Shown here one piece after another: positions 16,657 through 26,525 of a stretch of DNA of 64,000 bases. Every line of letters begins with the position of its first letter. Positions within the stretch are counted from its first letter, which is position 1. A program made the position numbers and the translations under genes. Source of the stretch: Rheinheimera lutimaris (GTDB lineage: Bacteria; Pseudomonadota; Gammaproteobacteria; Enterobacterales; Alteromonadaceae); NCBI RefSeq assembly GCF_013283795.1, contig NZ_JABSOD010000003.1, positions 1 through 64,000 of the forward strand, given 5' to 3'. The notes below the pieces were generated by a model. That model made no database searches, was not told the origin of the DNA, and saw only the letters and a program-made list of their open reading frames with translations.

Positions 16657-19600
16657 ATGCAAAGAAATATTCTTACCGCCTTATCCGGCCTGATCTTGCC
16701 AATGGCGGGCTATGCTATGCCAGCAGCCGGCAGTAATACTTATCAGCGCAGTTACCTGGCTGCCGCCCGACAAACCCCAGCTACAGATCTTGCAGCGCAT
16801 AGCCATACGGTAAAAAACAAGGCTAAGCCTATTGCTGCAACTACAGAGGATGAACTTCAGCTGGTGCAGGCAAACCCGGTTAAAGAGCTGGTCATCATAG
16901 ATGCGGCCGTGCCGGATAAAGCCATGTTTTACCGCGGCGTAAAACCGGGTGTGGATATTGTTGAAATAGAATCGTCTGCTTCGGGGCTTACGCAGTTAAA
17001 ATCTATTTTAGCGAATTATAACAACCTGGCGGCGGTACATATTGTGTCCCACGCCCAAGCCGGTAGTTTGCAGTTGGGCAATTCAACAATCTCTGCAGAA
17101 ACACTTAAAACGGAAGTAGAAACATTTGCTGCCCTGAATGGCGCAGTGCGCGAAGGCGGCGATTTGCTGTTATACGGTTGTGACTTGGCTGCGAATGAAA
17201 AGGGTGAAGAGTTACTGGATATTATTCAGCACAATACTCATTTAGATGTGGCTGCCTCCAATGATTTAACCGGTAATATTCAGCAACAGGGCGATTGGGA
17301 TTTGGAAATCCAGCGCGGCAATATTGAAACGGAATTGGCGTTTTCAGAAAAGGCGTTAAAAGATTTTTCGGCTGTGCTGGCAACCTATAGTCTGAATAAC
17401 TTCAATCTTCAATATAGTTGCGCCAGTAATGGGAATGCTCTTCCGTTTAACTATTCCGGGTTGACCAGTGGTACCTATAAGGCCTGTGGCTTTATGGGGT
17501 TGGATAATGGTGTAGGGAATGGTTATTACGACGCCACGGCTACTGCTGTACATTTGAAGACAAATAACGGGGCTTATTTTCATCACGGCAATAACTCAAT
17601 AGTTCAAACCGCTGGCACCAATGCAATTGAAGTTACCAACACAACTGACTTCCAGCTAACCCAATTAACCGCGAATGAGTTTCCGGCAAATCCAGTCTGG
17701 AGTAATGGTTACGAGTTAAGAAATGTGCGTGTCGTTGGGTACAATGCTGGCGGAAGTGTCGTTGCAACCTCCACTGCCATTGATACTGATACCCGGGGGG
17801 CCCAGACAACTTTCACCTTTGGCAGTACTGAGCTCGCCAATTTTGCCGGAGTAAACATTAGAAAGTTCCGGTTGTTATACCGTAATCAGAACAATACCTG
17901 GTCCACGGGTATGCGGTTGCTGAGCTTTGATGCTATTCAGGATACGACGGATCCCACTATATCTTCTGTAACATCCGGTACTGCCAACGGCACTTATAAA
18001 GTTGGTGATGTTATTAGCCTTCAGGTGAATTTCAGTGAAAACGTTATCGTCACCGGCACACCGCAACTGACACTGGAAACCGGCACTACAGATCGCACGA
18101 TTAATTATTCCAGCGGCAGTGGAACCAGCACACTAACATTTAACTACACGGTACAAGCAGGCGATAGCACGGCAGATTTAGATTACGTCAGCCAGGGTGC
18201 CCTAACACTGAACGGCGGCACAATCAAAGATACTGCGACAAACAGTGCTAACCTGACACTGGCGAGCCCGGGGGCGGCAAACTCCTTAGGCGCAAATAAA
18301 GCTATTGTTATTGATGGTGTAGTACCAACAGTGACATCCGTTAACTCCTCCACTGCCGATGGCAGCTACAAGATAGGTGATACGGTCAGTGTGCAGGTCA
18401 ATTTTAGTGAGGCGGTTACAGTAACGGGCACACCGCAGCTAACACTGGAAACCGGCAGTACGGATCGCACGGTAGATTACAGCAGCGGCACAGGTACCAG
18501 CACTCTCACATTTAGCTATACCATACAAGCAGGCGATAACTCTGCCGATCTGGATTATGTCGCGACCAACTCACTGGCCTTAAATGCCGGCACTATTCGC
18601 GACGCTGCAGGTAATAGTGCGGCACTTACCCTGGCTTCGCCGGGCGCGGCCAACTCTTTGGGCGCCAACAAAGCCTTGATAGTCGACGGTGTGATGCCAA
18701 CAGTAACCAGCACCGCGCCGACAGGTGGAGCTGTATCAACAGATATCAGTGTTGATTTCAGCGTAAATTTCAATGAGTCGGTCAGCAACATCTCCAGCGA
18801 CGATTTTTCGCTTAGTAGCACAGGCAGTGCTGCAGGAACTATCGCCAGTGTATCAGCCAGCAGCGGCAGTGCTGTAACGGTAACTGTGGTCAGCATTAGT
18901 GGCAACGGCTCAATTAAATTAAACCTGAATGGCTCTACCAACATTACCGATGCTGCGGGCAACGTTGGCCCCGCGGCTTATAGCAGCGGTACTGCTCACA
19001 CTGTCGCTATTCCTGTTGTGCCTGATGCGCCAACCATTGGCACAGCAACCGCCGGTGACGGCCAGGCAAATGTTACCTTTACTGCCCCCGGCAATAACGG
19101 TGGCTCAGCCATTACCACTTATACCGCCACTGCCAGCCCTGATGGCGCCTTTGGCACCTGCGCCGGCCCGGCAGCTTGCACGGCTACGGTATCGGGGCTT
19201 AACAACGGTACTGCTTATACCTTTACCGTTACCGCGACCAATGCCGTTGGCACCAGTGTTGCTTCCGGTGCATCTAATGCCGTAACACCTAAGGCCGCGC
19301 AAACCATTACCTTTAACGATCCCGGCGCACAAAACTTTGGTACAACGCCGACACTGACAGCGACGTCATCTGCCGGAGCCGGCTATGCAGTAAGTTTCAG
19401 CTCAGCCACTACCGGTGTTTGCACCATTACTACCGGCGGCAGCCTAACCTTTATTAACGCAGGAAGCTGCACTATTGACGCCGATCAGCCCGGTGATGCA
19501 GCCACTAATGCTGCTCCAACTGTATCCCGAACCTTTACGGTAAATGCGGTAGTACCCGGCGCGCCAGGCAGCCCGGCAGCAACAGCAGGTGATACCCAGG

Positions 19601-22600
19601 CCAGCGTTGCTTTTGTAGCGCCGTTGAATAACGGCGGCTCAGCAATTATCAGCTATACAGTGACAACAAACCCCGCGGATGTTGCGCCGGTAAATGGTGC
19701 GGCGTCGCCGGTAGTGATAACCGGGTTAACCAATGGCCAGGCCTATACTTTTACTGTCACAGCAAATAACGCAGCGGGCACCGGCCCTGCATCGGCCGCT
19801 TCCAATTCGATCACACCTGCTGCTGTCCAAACTATTACCTTTGCCAGTCCGGGTGCGCAGAACTTTGGCACCAGCCCAACACTTACAGCAACGACAGACT
19901 CCGGTTTAACGCCTGTATTTACTTCTTCCACACCAGCGGTTTGTACTATAACAGCGGCAGGCGCACTGACGTTTGTGACCGCAGGAACTTGTACAATCAA
20001 TGCCGACCAGGCCGGTAATGGCAGCTACTTGCCTGCTCCTCAGGTAAGCCGGACCTTTACCGTTAACCCGGTAGTGCCGGGTGTACCTACGGCCGTTGTT
20101 GCCACTGCAGCTGATACTGCGGCAAGCATTGCCTTTACTGCCCCGGCAAGTAATGGCGGCGTTAATATTACCGGTTATACCGTTACGTCTAACCCGGGCG
20201 GCTTTACCGGCACCGGGGTGGGATCACCGATTGTCGTCAACAATTTAACTAACGGCACGCCTTATACTTTTACCATCACGGCAACTAACAGTGCCGGCAC
20301 CGGTGCGGCCTCAGCGGCTTCGAATGCTGTTACGCCCAATCCGGCTAATTCTGCCCCGGTTATCGGCGGCACACCGGCAAACACAGTAGACCAGGGCGCA
20401 GACTACCTGTTTACTCCAACCGCCAGTGATGTTGATGCAGGTACGACATTGCAGTTCAGTATTACCAATAAGCCAGGCTGGGCCACGTTTGACACAACAA
20501 CGGGTACACTTAGCGGCACTCCGGCACGTGAACATGTCGGCACCAGCAACAATATCGTTATTTCAGTCAGCGACGGCGAGCTCAGTGCCAGCCTCGCGGC
20601 TTTCAGTATTGAAGTGATTTCAGTAAATGACGCGCCGGTTGCCGTTGATGACAACTTCACACTGCCATTTAGCGACAACCATACCTATCTGCTGGATGTA
20701 TTGCTAAACGATACCGACCCGGATGAAGACAGCCTGAGCATTACGGCTGCCAAAGCCAGTATCGGCATGGTAAGTATTCAGAGTAATAAACTGCAGTTTA
20801 CTGCGCCGGATAATTTCAGTGGTACCGCCTCTTTCAGCTATAGCATCAGCGATGGCGAATTAAGCGATATGGCGCAGGTAACATTGCAAATTGCAGGCAG
20901 TAATCCGGATGCACCGGTTATTACCGCACCGGATGATCTGTTTATTAATGCCAGTGGCTTATTTACCAAGGTAGATGTCGGCGTAGCCACCGCGGTTGAT
21001 GTTAACGGTAACCGGCTGGCCGTATCCCTGGTTAACGGCTTACCGATGTTTGCAGCCGGCAACCACGAGCTGTACTGGCGGGCAACCGATGCCAGCGGCC
21101 AGAGCAGCACTGTGACTCAGATACTGCAGGTAAATCCGCTAGTATCGCTGAGTAAGCCGCAAACTGTTATTAACAACAGCAGCGTTACGGTTGAAGTAAT
21201 ACTAAATGGCCAGGCGCCGGTTTATCCGCTGGATGTGGCTTATACTGTCAGCGGCTCTGCCGATGCACTTACCGAACATGATCTGACAGCAGGCTCGGTG
21301 CAGATCACCTCCGGCCTGCGCGCCAGCTTTAGTTTCAACCTGTTTGCAGACTTAAGCAGCCAACCGGAAAAAAATATCGTTATTACTCTGGATAACAGCC
21401 TGAACCTTGGTGCTAATGCCAGCACCACCATCAACGTTACCGAAGCCAACCTGGCACCTGTGGTGGTATTGGATGCGCGTCAACAGGGTGAAAACCGGCT
21501 GACGGTCAGTAAAGCCGACGGCCTGGCAACCATTAGCGCGCAGGTTAGCGATCCCAACCCCGGCGACAACACCAACCAGCAATGGCAAGCTGACGCTGCA
21601 CTAAACAACATCTCCGGTGATGCCATGCAGTTTGTGTTTGACCCCGCAGGCCTGGCAAACGGCGTCTATCGCATCGCCTTAACTGCGACAGATGATGCAG
21701 CACTGCCACTTAGCAACACCGCTGAAATTTACCTGCTGGTGCAGGACACACTGCCGGCGCTGGATAACAGCGATAGCAATAACAACCTGATCGCTGACAA
21801 TGTTGAAGGCTTCGGTGACAGTAACAGCAACGGCATTGCTGACTATCTGGATCCGGGGTTTGACTGCAACGTTATACCGGAGCAGTTAGCTAACATCGTG
21901 CAATTTGTTGCCGAAGGTGAGCCTGGCATCTGTCTGCGTAAAGGCACCACAGCCGCCCTGAGCAACTCCGGTGGTATTCAACTGACAAGCACAGATCAGC
22001 AAGCACTGGAGCCGGATATGCAGGCCACTAATATCGGCGGCAGCTTCGACTTTATGTTGCACAGCCTGCCTGCAGCCGGGGCCAGCTATCGCCTGGTACT
22101 GCCACAGCGCCAACCGGTGCCGCAAAATGCGGTATACCGCAAATTTACTCAAGCCAATGGCTGGAGCAATTTTGTGCAGAACGAACGCAACCAACTGTTC
22201 AGCGCTGCCGGCGAACCGGGTTTCTGTCCGCCTCCCGGCAGCAACAGCTGGCAGCCGGGTTTAACCGCCGGCCACTGGTGTGTGCAGTTACAGATAGAGG
22301 ATGGTGGCGCTAACGACGCTGACGGCCTGGCCAACAGCACTATTGTTGACCCGGGCGGTGTGGCCGTTGTGCTCAATGGTAACCAACTGCCGGTAGCAAC
22401 AGACGACAGCTACTCAGTGCAGTGGAACCAAAGCCATACGCTGGACGTGCTGGAAAACGACACCGATGCGGATGGCGATACGTTAAGCATTAACCAGAGC
22501 ACGGCTGCTTTCGGCAGTGTCAGCATCAGCGCTGACGGCCTGACACTGTTGTATACGCCGGCGCAGGATTTTGTCGGTACGGATACGCTTAGTTATGGCG

Positions 22601-23631
22601 TCAGCGATAGTAATAACGGCAGTGCCGGTGCCACGGTTACTGTAGAGGTCTATTACAACCGGCCACCAGTAGTAACCAATGCCACCGCCGACACCAATAA
22701 CAAAACGGCAATCGATATTGATGTACTGGCCAATGCCAGCGATCCGGATGGCGATGCGCTTGTCATCAGCAGCGCCGGCGCCCAAACCGGCACTGTCAGT
22801 ATTACCGCAGCGCAAACCCTGCGTTATACGCCGCTACCCGGGTTCTCCGGTACCGATACCGTCAGCTTTAGCGTAAGCGACAACCGCGGCGGCAGTAGCA
22901 GCGGCGAAGTTGTTATCAGTGTTACAGCATACGAGGTTATTACCGTGGTCAATAAATCATCCGGCGGCGCAGTAAATGGCTGGCCGCTGTTGCTGCTGGC
23001 ATTGCTGGCCGTTGCCCGGCAACGCCAAATACTGTGCAAAGCTTTATCGCTGCTTAGTGTGGCACTGAGCTTTAGCGCCAGCGCCAACTGGTCTGTTGAT
23101 GCGTTTTTCGGCAAAAGCACCACGAAACAGTCAACCAGCGAGGTCCGCAGCCAACTGCCGGCTGCAACCGAATTGCTGCAATACGATAACAGCGGCAGAA
23201 GCTGGGCGCTGGGCCTGAGTTATTACTTTACACCGCGGCTGGCAATACAGGCACATTATGTTGATTTGGGCGATGCCAGTGTCAGTATGCGTGGTGAAAC
23301 ACTCACTGCGGAAGCATTCCACCGCAGCGTATCAGACATAGGCCCTATGTTAGCCAAAGGTGTGCGTAGCGGTTTGGCTTATGACGTCTGGCGACATGCC
23401 GGCTGGTCGGCAACAGTGCAGGCCGGGGTATTTGCCTGGAACAGCGAAAGCGAAAGCACTGCCGGCGATAACCGTATCGGTTATAAAGCCAGCGACACCG
23501 ACATCTACTGGGCACTTGGTGCCGGTTATGCGCTGGACCAGCATCTGACACTGCGCACAAGCTTTACCCGCTATCACCTGGACGGGAATAAGGCAGACAA
23601 TATTATGCTCGGTGTCAGTTACGCCTTTTAA
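16657..23631 (+). CDS. Giant modular surface protein: DUF4347, Ig/FN3/cadherin repeats, CTERM-like segment, beta-barrel
   Basis: A 2324-residue exported protein. Residues 1-22 are a signal peptide. DUF4347 spans about 78-220 (ELVIIDAAVPD, HIVSHAQAG, LLLYGCDLA). Two near-identical repeats of about 124 residues start at about 431 and 555 (VGDVISLQVNFSE; TPQLTLETG), followed by a related Ig-like unit at 679. Three FN3 domains (787, 965, 1138) alternate with two QTITF-type units (882, 1058). Then come cadherin-like and Big_9 units (1231, 1329), HYR-like (1418) and Calx-beta-like (1497) regions, and a choice-of-anchor U region (about 1770-1900; YRKF, FCPPPGS, DGGANDADG). Two further Big_9 units follow (1915, 2003). 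Residues 2110-2130 (GGAVNGWPLLLLALLAVARQR) look like a GlyGly-CTERM anchor. A second signal-like stretch and an eight-strand OmpW/OmpA-type barrel ending MLGVSYAF follow. Adhesion or matrix roles are inferred. Confidence 0.85.
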   Translation: MQRNILTALSGLILPMAGYAMPAAGSNTYQRSYLAAARQTPATDLAAHSHTVKNKAKPIAATTEDELQLVQANPVKELVIIDAAVPDKAMFYRGVKPGVDIVEIESSASGLTQLKSILANYNNLAAVHIVSHAQAGSLQLGNSTISAETLKTEVETFAALNGAVREGGDLLLYGCDLAANEKGEELLDIIQHNTHLDVAASNDLTGNIQQQGDWDLEIQRGNIETELAFSEKALKDFSAVLATYSLNNFNLQYSCASNGNALPFNYSGLTSGTYKACGFMGLDNGVGNGYYDATATAVHLKTNNGAYFHHGNNSIVQTAGTNAIEVTNTTDFQLTQLTANEFPANPVWSNGYELRNVRVVGYNAGGSVVATSTAIDTDTRGAQTTFTFGSTELANFAGVNIRKFRLLYRNQNNTWSTGMRLLSFDAIQDTTDPTISSVTSGTANGTYKVGDVISLQVNFSENVIVTGTPQLTLETGTTDRTINYSSGSGTSTLTFNYTVQAGDSTADLDYVSQGALTLNGGTIKDTATNSANLTLASPGAANSLGANKAIVIDGVVPTVTSVNSSTADGSYKIGDTVSVQVNFSEAVTVTGTPQLTLETGSTDRTVDYSSGTGTSTLTFSYTIQAGDNSADLDYVATNSLALNAGTIRDAAGNSAALTLASPGAANSLGANKALIVDGVMPTVTSTAPTGGAVSTDISVDFSVNFNESVSNISSDDFSLSSTGSAAGTIASVSASSGSAVTVTVVSISGNGSIKLNLNGSTNITDAAGNVGPAAYSSGTAHTVAIPVVPDAPTIGTATAGDGQANVTFTAPGNNGGSAITTYTATASPDGAFGTCAGPAACTATVSGLNNGTAYTFTVTATNAVGTSVASGASNAVTPKAAQTITFNDPGAQNFGTTPTLTATSSAGAGYAVSFSSATTGVCTITTGGSLTFINAGSCTIDADQPGDAATNAAPTVSRTFTVNAVVPGAPGSPAATAGDTQASVAFVAPLNNGGSAIISYTVTTNPADVAPVNGAASPVVITGLTNGQAYTFTVTANNAAGTGPASAASNSITPAAVQTITFASPGAQNFGTSPTLTATTDSGLTPVFTSSTPAVCTITAAGALTFVTAGTCTINADQAGNGSYLPAPQVSRTFTVNPVVPGVPTAVVATAADTAASIAFTAPASNGGVNITGYTVTSNPGGFTGTGVGSPIVVNNLTNGTPYTFTITATNSAGTGAASAASNAVTPNPANSAPVIGGTPANTVDQGADYLFTPTASDVDAGTTLQFSITNKPGWATFDTTTGTLSGTPAREHVGTSNNIVISVSDGELSASLAAFSIEVISVNDAPVAVDDNFTLPFSDNHTYLLDVLLNDTDPDEDSLSITAAKASIGMVSIQSNKLQFTAPDNFSGTASFSYSISDGELSDMAQVTLQIAGSNPDAPVITAPDDLFINASGLFTKVDVGVATAVDVNGNRLAVSLVNGLPMFAAGNHELYWRATDASGQSSTVTQILQVNPLVSLSKPQTVINNSSVTVEVILNGQAPVYPLDVAYTVSGSADALTEHDLTAGSVQITSGLRASFSFNLFADLSSQPEKNIVITLDNSLNLGANASTTINVTEANLAPVVVLDARQQGENRLTVSKADGLATISAQVSDPNPGDNTNQQWQADAALNNISGDAMQFVFDPAGLANGVYRIALTATDDAALPLSNTAEIYLLVQDTLPALDNSDSNNNLIADNVEGFGDSNSNGIADYLDPGFDCNVIPEQLANIVQFVAEGEPGICLRKGTTAALSNSGGIQLTSTDQQALEPDMQATNIGGSFDFMLHSLPAAGASYRLVLPQRQPVPQNAVYRKFTQANGWSNFVQNERNQLFSAAGEPGFCPPPGSNSWQPGLTAGHWCVQLQIEDGGANDADGLANSTIVDPGGVAVVLNGNQLPVATDDSYSVQWNQSHTLDVLENDTDADGDTLSINQSTAAFGSVSISADGLTLLYTPAQDFVGTDTLSYGVSDSNNGSAGATVTVEVYYNRPPVVTNATADTNNKTAIDIDVLANASDPDGDALVISSAGAQTGTVSITAAQTLRYTPLPGFSGTDTVSFSVSDNRGGSSSGEVVISVTAYEVITVVNKSSGGAVNGWPLLLLALLAVARQRQILCKALSLLSVALSFSASANWSVDAFFGKSTTKQSTSEVRSQLPAATELLQYDNSGRSWALGLSYYFTPRLAIQAHYVDLGDASVSMRGETLTAEAFHRSVSDIGPMLAKGVRSGLAYDVWRHAGWSATVQAGVFAWNSESESTAGDNRIGYKASDTDIYWALGAGYALDQHLTLRTSFTRYHLDGNKADNIMLGVSYAF

Positions 23632-23640
23632 TCAGCACTA

Positions 23641-23665
23641 AGGCGCCTGCGGGCGCCTTTTCTTT
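23641..23665 (+). terminator. Rho-independent terminator after giant protein gene
   Basis: AGGCGCC, loop TGCG, GGCGCCT, then TTTCTTT. The stem is perfect and followed by a T-rich run, 9 bp past the stop of the giant protein gene. Confidence 0.9.
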
Positions 23666-23746
23666 AGCCGCATCGCTTTTACTGCATGGCGAAATGGTTA
23701 ATACTGGCGTAAGCCTGAGCCTGCCATGCTATTAACCGGAGGCCGT

Positions 23747-24649
23747 ATGAATCCACTCAACAAACACTTAAGCACCTTGAGCACTGCACAACGCATATCG
23801 CTGTTATTGCTTTGCCTGCTGCTGTTAGCAGCCGGTATCTACAGTTGCCTGTTGCAACAACGGCTGGTGAACCCGCTACTTGCACCGCTGGATGACAGAG
23901 CCACCGCCGCGCTGCAGCGCAGCCTGGTGCTGAGCAGCGCCTCTTTTGCCACCGCACGCTTAATTGACCGCGGCATTGCCTTTGTATCCGAAGCCGAAGT
24001 CGGCGTCGGTGTTGCCAGTGTTAAACCCGGCCAGTTTTTAAAGCCGCTGCAGGATATGGCGGTACGTTACTCCGATTTAATGGTATTGGCGATGACATCA
24101 GTTGGCCTGCAGCTGTTTTTACTCGAATTTGGCAAGGTCGCGGCGTTGCCGCTGTTTGGCAGCGGTATTTTATTATCTGCTGCTTTGCTGTTACTGGGGC
24201 CTGCCGGCTGGCGCAGCAGTTGCACCGCTTTACTGCGCATTTTCATTGCTTTGCTGCTGGTGATCCGGATCGGGGTGCCATTGGCGGCGTTTGGCGTAGC
24301 AGAGCTGTCAGACTGGGTATTAGAGCCGCAACGCCTTGCTGCCGAGGCCGCACTGAGTGGTGAAACCGCTGCGCTGCAACGGGTTGATCAGCCGCTGCAA
24401 AATGGCGATGAAGGCTCATTTAGTTGGCTACGCCAGATGGCAGCGCAAGCCAATGATATGTTTGCCGCGGTAAAAAGCTTTTCCGACAACATGGTAGAAA
24501 AGCTGATCCAACTGATCGTAGTGTACAGTTTGCAGACGCTGATCTTTCCGCTGTTATCGCTGTGGTTACTCTGGCATCTGGGCCGCTGGTTTGTGCGTCG
24601 GCCGCTACCGGCACTGCCGGCGGCAACCAGCACGGCTGCGGCAGCTTAA
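23747..24649 (+). CDS. Unrecognised inner-membrane protein
   Basis: A 300-residue protein, starting at ATG 23747 because CGGAGG lies just upstream; a 5' extension to 23726 is less likely. Hydrophobic segments at about residues 18-36, 110-128, 133-150 and 165-190, and near residue 260-280, suggest four or five helices. A charged central region ([18 protein letters not shown], about 195-255) lies outside the membrane. The C-terminus is Ala-rich. I recognise no family. It is read toward, and overlaps by 4 bp, the chemoreceptor gene (shared TTAA holds both stops), so the two transcripts converge. Confidence 0.7.
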   Translation: MNPLNKHLSTLSTAQRISLLLLCLLLLAAGIYSCLLQQRLVNPLLAPLDDRATAALQRSLVLSSASFATARLIDRGIAFVSEAEVGVGVASVKPGQFLKPLQDMAVRYSDLMVLAMTSVGLQLFLLEFGKVAALPLFGSGILLSAALLLLGPAGWRSSCTALLRIFIALLLVIRIGVPLAAFGVAELSDWVLEPQRLAAEAALSGETAALQRVDQPLQNGDEGSFSWLRQMAAQANDMFAAVKSFSDNMVEKLIQLIVVYSLQTLIFPLLSLWLLWHLGRWFVRRPLPALPAATSTAAAA

Positions 24650-26325
24650 ACGCGAAAGCGCTGTACCAAAGCACTTAAACGCTGCTCAATGCTGCCCAAT
24701 TCATCAGTCGATTTGGCCAGTTCAGAAGCATTATTTGCCGCCTGGTCGGCCAACTGGGCAATTTCATGAATACTGCGGCTGATATCTGCCGCAACTGCCG
24801 TTTGCTGCTCAGCAGCGGTGGCAATTTGAATATTCATCTGGGTAATGGTGCTAACCGACTTGGTAATGGTTTGCAGTGACTCACTGGCTTGATCGGCCTG
24901 AGCCACGGTTTGCACCGACTGCTCCTTACCGCGCTGCATGACCAATACCGCATCTTTGGTACCTTGCTGGAACACATCTATCATTTGCTGAATTTCATTA
25001 GTACTTTGCTGGGTGCGGGTAGCCAGAGTGCGTACCTCATCTGCTACTACGGCAAAGCCACGGCCCTGCTCACCGGCACGTGCGGCCTCTATCGCGGCAT
25101 TTAACGCCAGTAAGTTGGTTTGCTCGGCGATACCACGAATAACATTTACCACCGAGCCTATCTTGTCGGCATTGGCGCCAAGCTTTTCAATCGCATCACC
25201 AGCACTGTTTACGTCATCAGCCAGCTTATTAATCGAGCTGATGGTAAGGGATACGCTGTGCTGGCCGCCTACCGCTTCTTTATCCGCTTCCTGAGCGGCA
25301 CCGGCGGCTAAACCGGCGCTACTGGCCACTTCCTGCACAGCCGTCGACATTTGATACACCGCTGCCGCGACCTGGGTAGTTTCAGCTTTTTGCGTGCCGG
25401 CGTCCTGGTCAGTTAAATGTACAATTTGCTGCATAGTACTGGCCGAATGGCTCAGCGCCAGCACAGCTTGTTTTACTTCGCTAACCAGTTGCTGAATTTT
25501 TTGCGCAAACTCATTAAAACCGCGCGCCACTTCGCCTACTTCATCAGCGGTTTCTACCTGCAGGCGTTGGGTTAAATCACCTTCACCCTGACCAATATTA
25601 ATCAACGCCGCTGAAGCTTTCTGCAGTGGCAACACCACCAAATTGGCAACAAATAACGCCAGCAACACTACCAGCACCAACAGCACTATGGCACCGCCGA
25701 TAATCATCAGCAGTGTATCGCGAATGCGCTCGCTGATTTGTGCTTCCTGCTCTGCGACGCGGCGGTCAATGTCGTCGATGTAAAAGCCCGAACCCAGCAC
25801 CCAACGGTTGTTGTACATCGGCGCGGCATAACCCAGCTTAGGGGTTAAACCACCACGGGTTTTCTCATCCCACATATAGGTAACAAAGCCACCACCTTTT
25901 TTAGCGGCGTCAATCAACTCACGGATCAGGTAAATACCGTTTGGATCTTGCAGACTCATTAAATTTCGCCCTTCTAAAGCGGCATTAGAACCATGCACTA
26001 TATTTACGCCGTCTAAACCATAAACAAACATATAGCCATCATCGCTGAACTTCATTGCACGGATCACGGCTTTAGCCGCTTCCAACTGTTCTGCTGAAGG
26101 TGCGTTATTATCAAAATAGGGGGCTACCGCTGTTACGGCTATCGCCACATGGTGCTCAAGGGCATTTTGCTTTTCCGCCATCATATCCGCGCGAAACTGC
26201 ACTACTTCCTCTTCGCCCATGGCGCGCATCTGGCTATAAATCAGCAACATCAGCGCCAGCACAACAGTGACCATCGGCACTACCGCTAACAGCAGCATTT
26301 TATTTTTCAGCGTAAAGTTAAACAT
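24646..26325 (-). CDS. Methyl-accepting chemotaxis protein with Cache sensor
   Basis: A 559-residue chemoreceptor if started at ATG 26325 (MFNFTLKNK). One transmembrane helix (about residues 8-27) is followed by a periplasmic single Cache domain (sCache_2: [49 protein letters not shown]). A second helix at about 190-210 leads to HAMP and the methyl-accepting domain. The hairpin tip is [40 protein letters not shown]. There is no C-terminal CheR-binding pentapeptide. It signals through CheA/CheW to the flagellar motor. sCache_2 receptors often bind small carboxylates, but the ligand here is unknown. Confidence 0.93.
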   Translation of the reverse strand: MFNFTLKNKMLLLAVVPMVTVVLALMLLIYSQMRAMGEEEVVQFRADMMAEKQNALEHHVAIAVTAVAPYFDNNAPSAEQLEAAKAVIRAMKFSDDGYMFVYGLDGVNIVHGSNAALEGRNLMSLQDPNGIYLIRELIDAAKKGGGFVTYMWDEKTRGGLTPKLGYAAPMYNNRWVLGSGFYIDDIDRRVAEQEAQISERIRDTLLMIIGGAIVLLVLVVLLALFVANLVVLPLQKASAALINIGQGEGDLTQRLQVETADEVGEVARGFNEFAQKIQQLVSEVKQAVLALSHSASTMQQIVHLTDQDAGTQKAETTQVAAAVYQMSTAVQEVASSAGLAAGAAQEADKEAVGGQHSVSLTISSINKLADDVNSAGDAIEKLGANADKIGSVVNVIRGIAEQTNLLALNAAIEAARAGEQGRGFAVVADEVRTLATRTQQSTNEIQQMIDVFQQGTKDAVLVMQRGKEQSVQTVAQADQASESLQTITKSVSTITQMNIQIATAAEQQTAVAADISRSIHEIAQLADQAANNASELAKSTDELGSIEQRLSALVQRFRV

Positions 26326-26438
26326 AGGCAGGCTCCGCAAAAGGGCGATAACAAGTTGATTCCGTTACAGCATAGTGTAAATCATAAGGAAATAAAGCCG
26401 GCTGCGACCATAGTCGGGTAGCACGAAAGTGCCGGCTC

Positions 26439-26452
26439 TGCATACGTATGCA
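26439..26452. promoter_or_regulatory. MalR-like operator (GH13-GH31 operon)
   Basis: Perfect 14-bp palindrome TGCATACGTATGCA, 74 bp upstream of the GH13 lipoprotein start. The same motif, with one deviation each, precedes the GH97 operon (34418-34431) and lies between the MFS permease and GH13 genes (56278-56291). The form fits a LacI-family operator. Confidence 0.8.
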
Positions 26453-26525
26453 CCAAAAAAAGGCAGGCCGGCGTTAATAATCCCGGTTACTTTAAGCGAC
26501 AAGAAAAACCAGACAGGGTAGATTT

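Noticed and set aside
18555..18962. 135-residue minus-strand frame in the giant protein gene
   Set aside because: Antisense to repeat domains, Ala/Leu-rich low-complexity translation typical of shadows.
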